The position numbers were made by a program, and so were the translations under genes. From JACKDW01 sp964621785 (lineage in GTDB: Bacteria > Myxococcota_A > Polyangia > Nannocystales > Nannocystaceae), in NCBI GenBank assembly GCA_964621785.1, contig CAZUPD010000020.1:1-64000 (forward strand): a stretch of 64,000 nt of DNA, given 5' to 3'. Positions 63,543 through 64,000 of this stretch are shown one piece after another. A model generated the notes under the pieces. It ran no database searches. It was not told the origin of the DNA and worked only from the letters and a program-made list of their open reading frames with translations. Within the stretch, counting starts at the first letter, position 1, and each line of letters begins with the position of its first letter.

Positions 63543-63998
63543 TTATTGGAACAGGAAGTCGACGCGGCGGTCCTTGGACATCGAGGCCTCGTCGGTGCCG
63601 GTGGCTTCGAGCGAGCCCTTGGAGATGACCTGCAGCATGTTGCCGTCGACACCCAAGTTGCCGAGGAAGTCCTTGACGGCCTGGCCGCGGCGGTCGGTCA
63701 ACATGATGTTGTACTCCTCGGTCCCGCGCGAGTCGGCGTGGGCCTCGAGGATGACCGACTGACCGGCATTTTGTTTGATGCACTCGGCCAGGGTTGTGAG
63801 CTGTGATTGGGTCTCGGGCAACAACTTGGGACTGTCGAAGCCGAAGAACACCGAGTCGAGTCCGCAGGGATTGCCCCCTGGACCCTCGGCGACTCCGGAG
63901 AACACGCACATCCCGGCGTCACAGATTTCGTCCATGGCGCACTCATCGTCGGTCGCACACTGACCGCCACCTGCTCCGGCCCCGCCGACATCGCAGCG
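63543..63998 (-). CDS. pal: Pal-like OmpA-domain protein, cut by window edge
   Basis: The frame stays open to the window end, so the N-terminus with the lipobox is missing. The visible part starts with a short Gly/Cys-rich region (CATDDECAMDEICDAGMC) and then the OmpA/Pal domain: VFFGFDSPKLLPETQSQL, VILEAHADSRGTEEYNIMLTDRRGQAVKDFL, and KDRRVDFLF. Pal binds peptidoglycan and TolB. With cpoB it makes the second half of a split tol-pal set. Confidence 0.85.
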   Translation of the reverse strand, partial: RCDVGGAGAGGGQCATDDECAMDEICDAGMCVFSGVAEGPGGNPCGLDSVFFGFDSPKLLPETQSQLTTLAECIKQNAGQSVILEAHADSRGTEEYNIMLTDRRGQAVKDFLGNLGVDGNMLQVISKGSLEATGTDEASMSKDRRVDFLFQ

Positions 63999-64000
63999 TC

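Overview
The window looks like a chromosomal segment of a high-GC myxobacterium (Myxococcota), most plausibly of the Nannocystaceae type. The support is indirect: many secreted lipoproteins with a Cys lipobox followed by a long Thr/Ser/Asp/Glu-rich linker, MopE-type metal-binding motifs, DUF4215-type Cys-rich repeats, FG-GAP propellers, a fibro-slime domain, formylglycine-generating-enzyme-like lipoproteins, and large Ser/Thr kinases with TPR tails. No rRNA, tRNA, CRISPR array, integrase or transposase was seen. One run of ten Ns (49078-49087) is an assembly gap inside a gene.

Layout. 1-3.1 kb: end of a thiolase, an SDR reductase, and a three-domain protein (PqqD/RRE-like, Cys-decarboxylase-like flavoprotein, SAM methyltransferase). 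3.2-10.1 kb: small lipoprotein, PP2C phosphatase, small membrane protein, TolC-like protein, OmpA-family lipoprotein, and an ftsE-ftsX pair whose FtsE has lost the ABC signature and the H-loop His. 10.3-15.6 kb: FGE-like lipoprotein, Dot1-like methyltransferase, C-type-lectin/MopE lipoprotein, sodium:solute symporter with a 56-residue translationally coupled partner. 16-25.6 kb: lipoproteins, two overlapping acidic hypothetical genes, fibro-slime protein, SUKH protein, SDR, a large FG-GAP lipoprotein, PdxB-like dehydrogenase. 26.6-36.7 kb: signalling island with ECF sigma factor, AgmX-like protein, histidine kinase and two tandem paralogous Ser/Thr kinases. 37-42 kb: a lipoprotein and two tandem DUF4215-VWA lipoproteins. 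42.3-46.3 kb: tolB, tolA-like, tolR, tolQ. 46.4-50 kb: two lipoproteins, the gapped gene, a TetR regulator. 50.3-60.1 kb: SWIM/SNF2 helicase, TerB-COQ4-like fusion, cereblon-type CULT protein, SDR, thioesterase, metallo-beta-lactamase-fold lipoprotein, and a ZIP-permease-His-rich fusion transporter. 60.1-64 kb: repeat-rich spacer, second FG-GAP lipoprotein, and cpoB-pal, completing a split Tol-Pal system.

Regulatory and structural signals. A 20-bp dyad ACATGT-N8-ACATGT stands upstream of four separate Thr/Ser-linker lipoprotein genes and may define a surface-lipoprotein regulon. A second, much commoner 12-bp dyad of the type TTGYA-N2-TRCAA is scattered through genes and spacers on both strands. 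Near-identical 26-bp elements recur in three spacers, and a 60-bp-period repeat lies at 60.2-60.4 kb. Several strong hairpin terminators separate convergent genes.

The genes suggest a predatory or social soil/marine bacterium investing in envelope maintenance (Tol-Pal, TolC, OmpA, FtsEX), a diverse lipoprotein surface, and phosphorylation-based signalling. Functions are inferred from motifs read by eye; no database search was possible.
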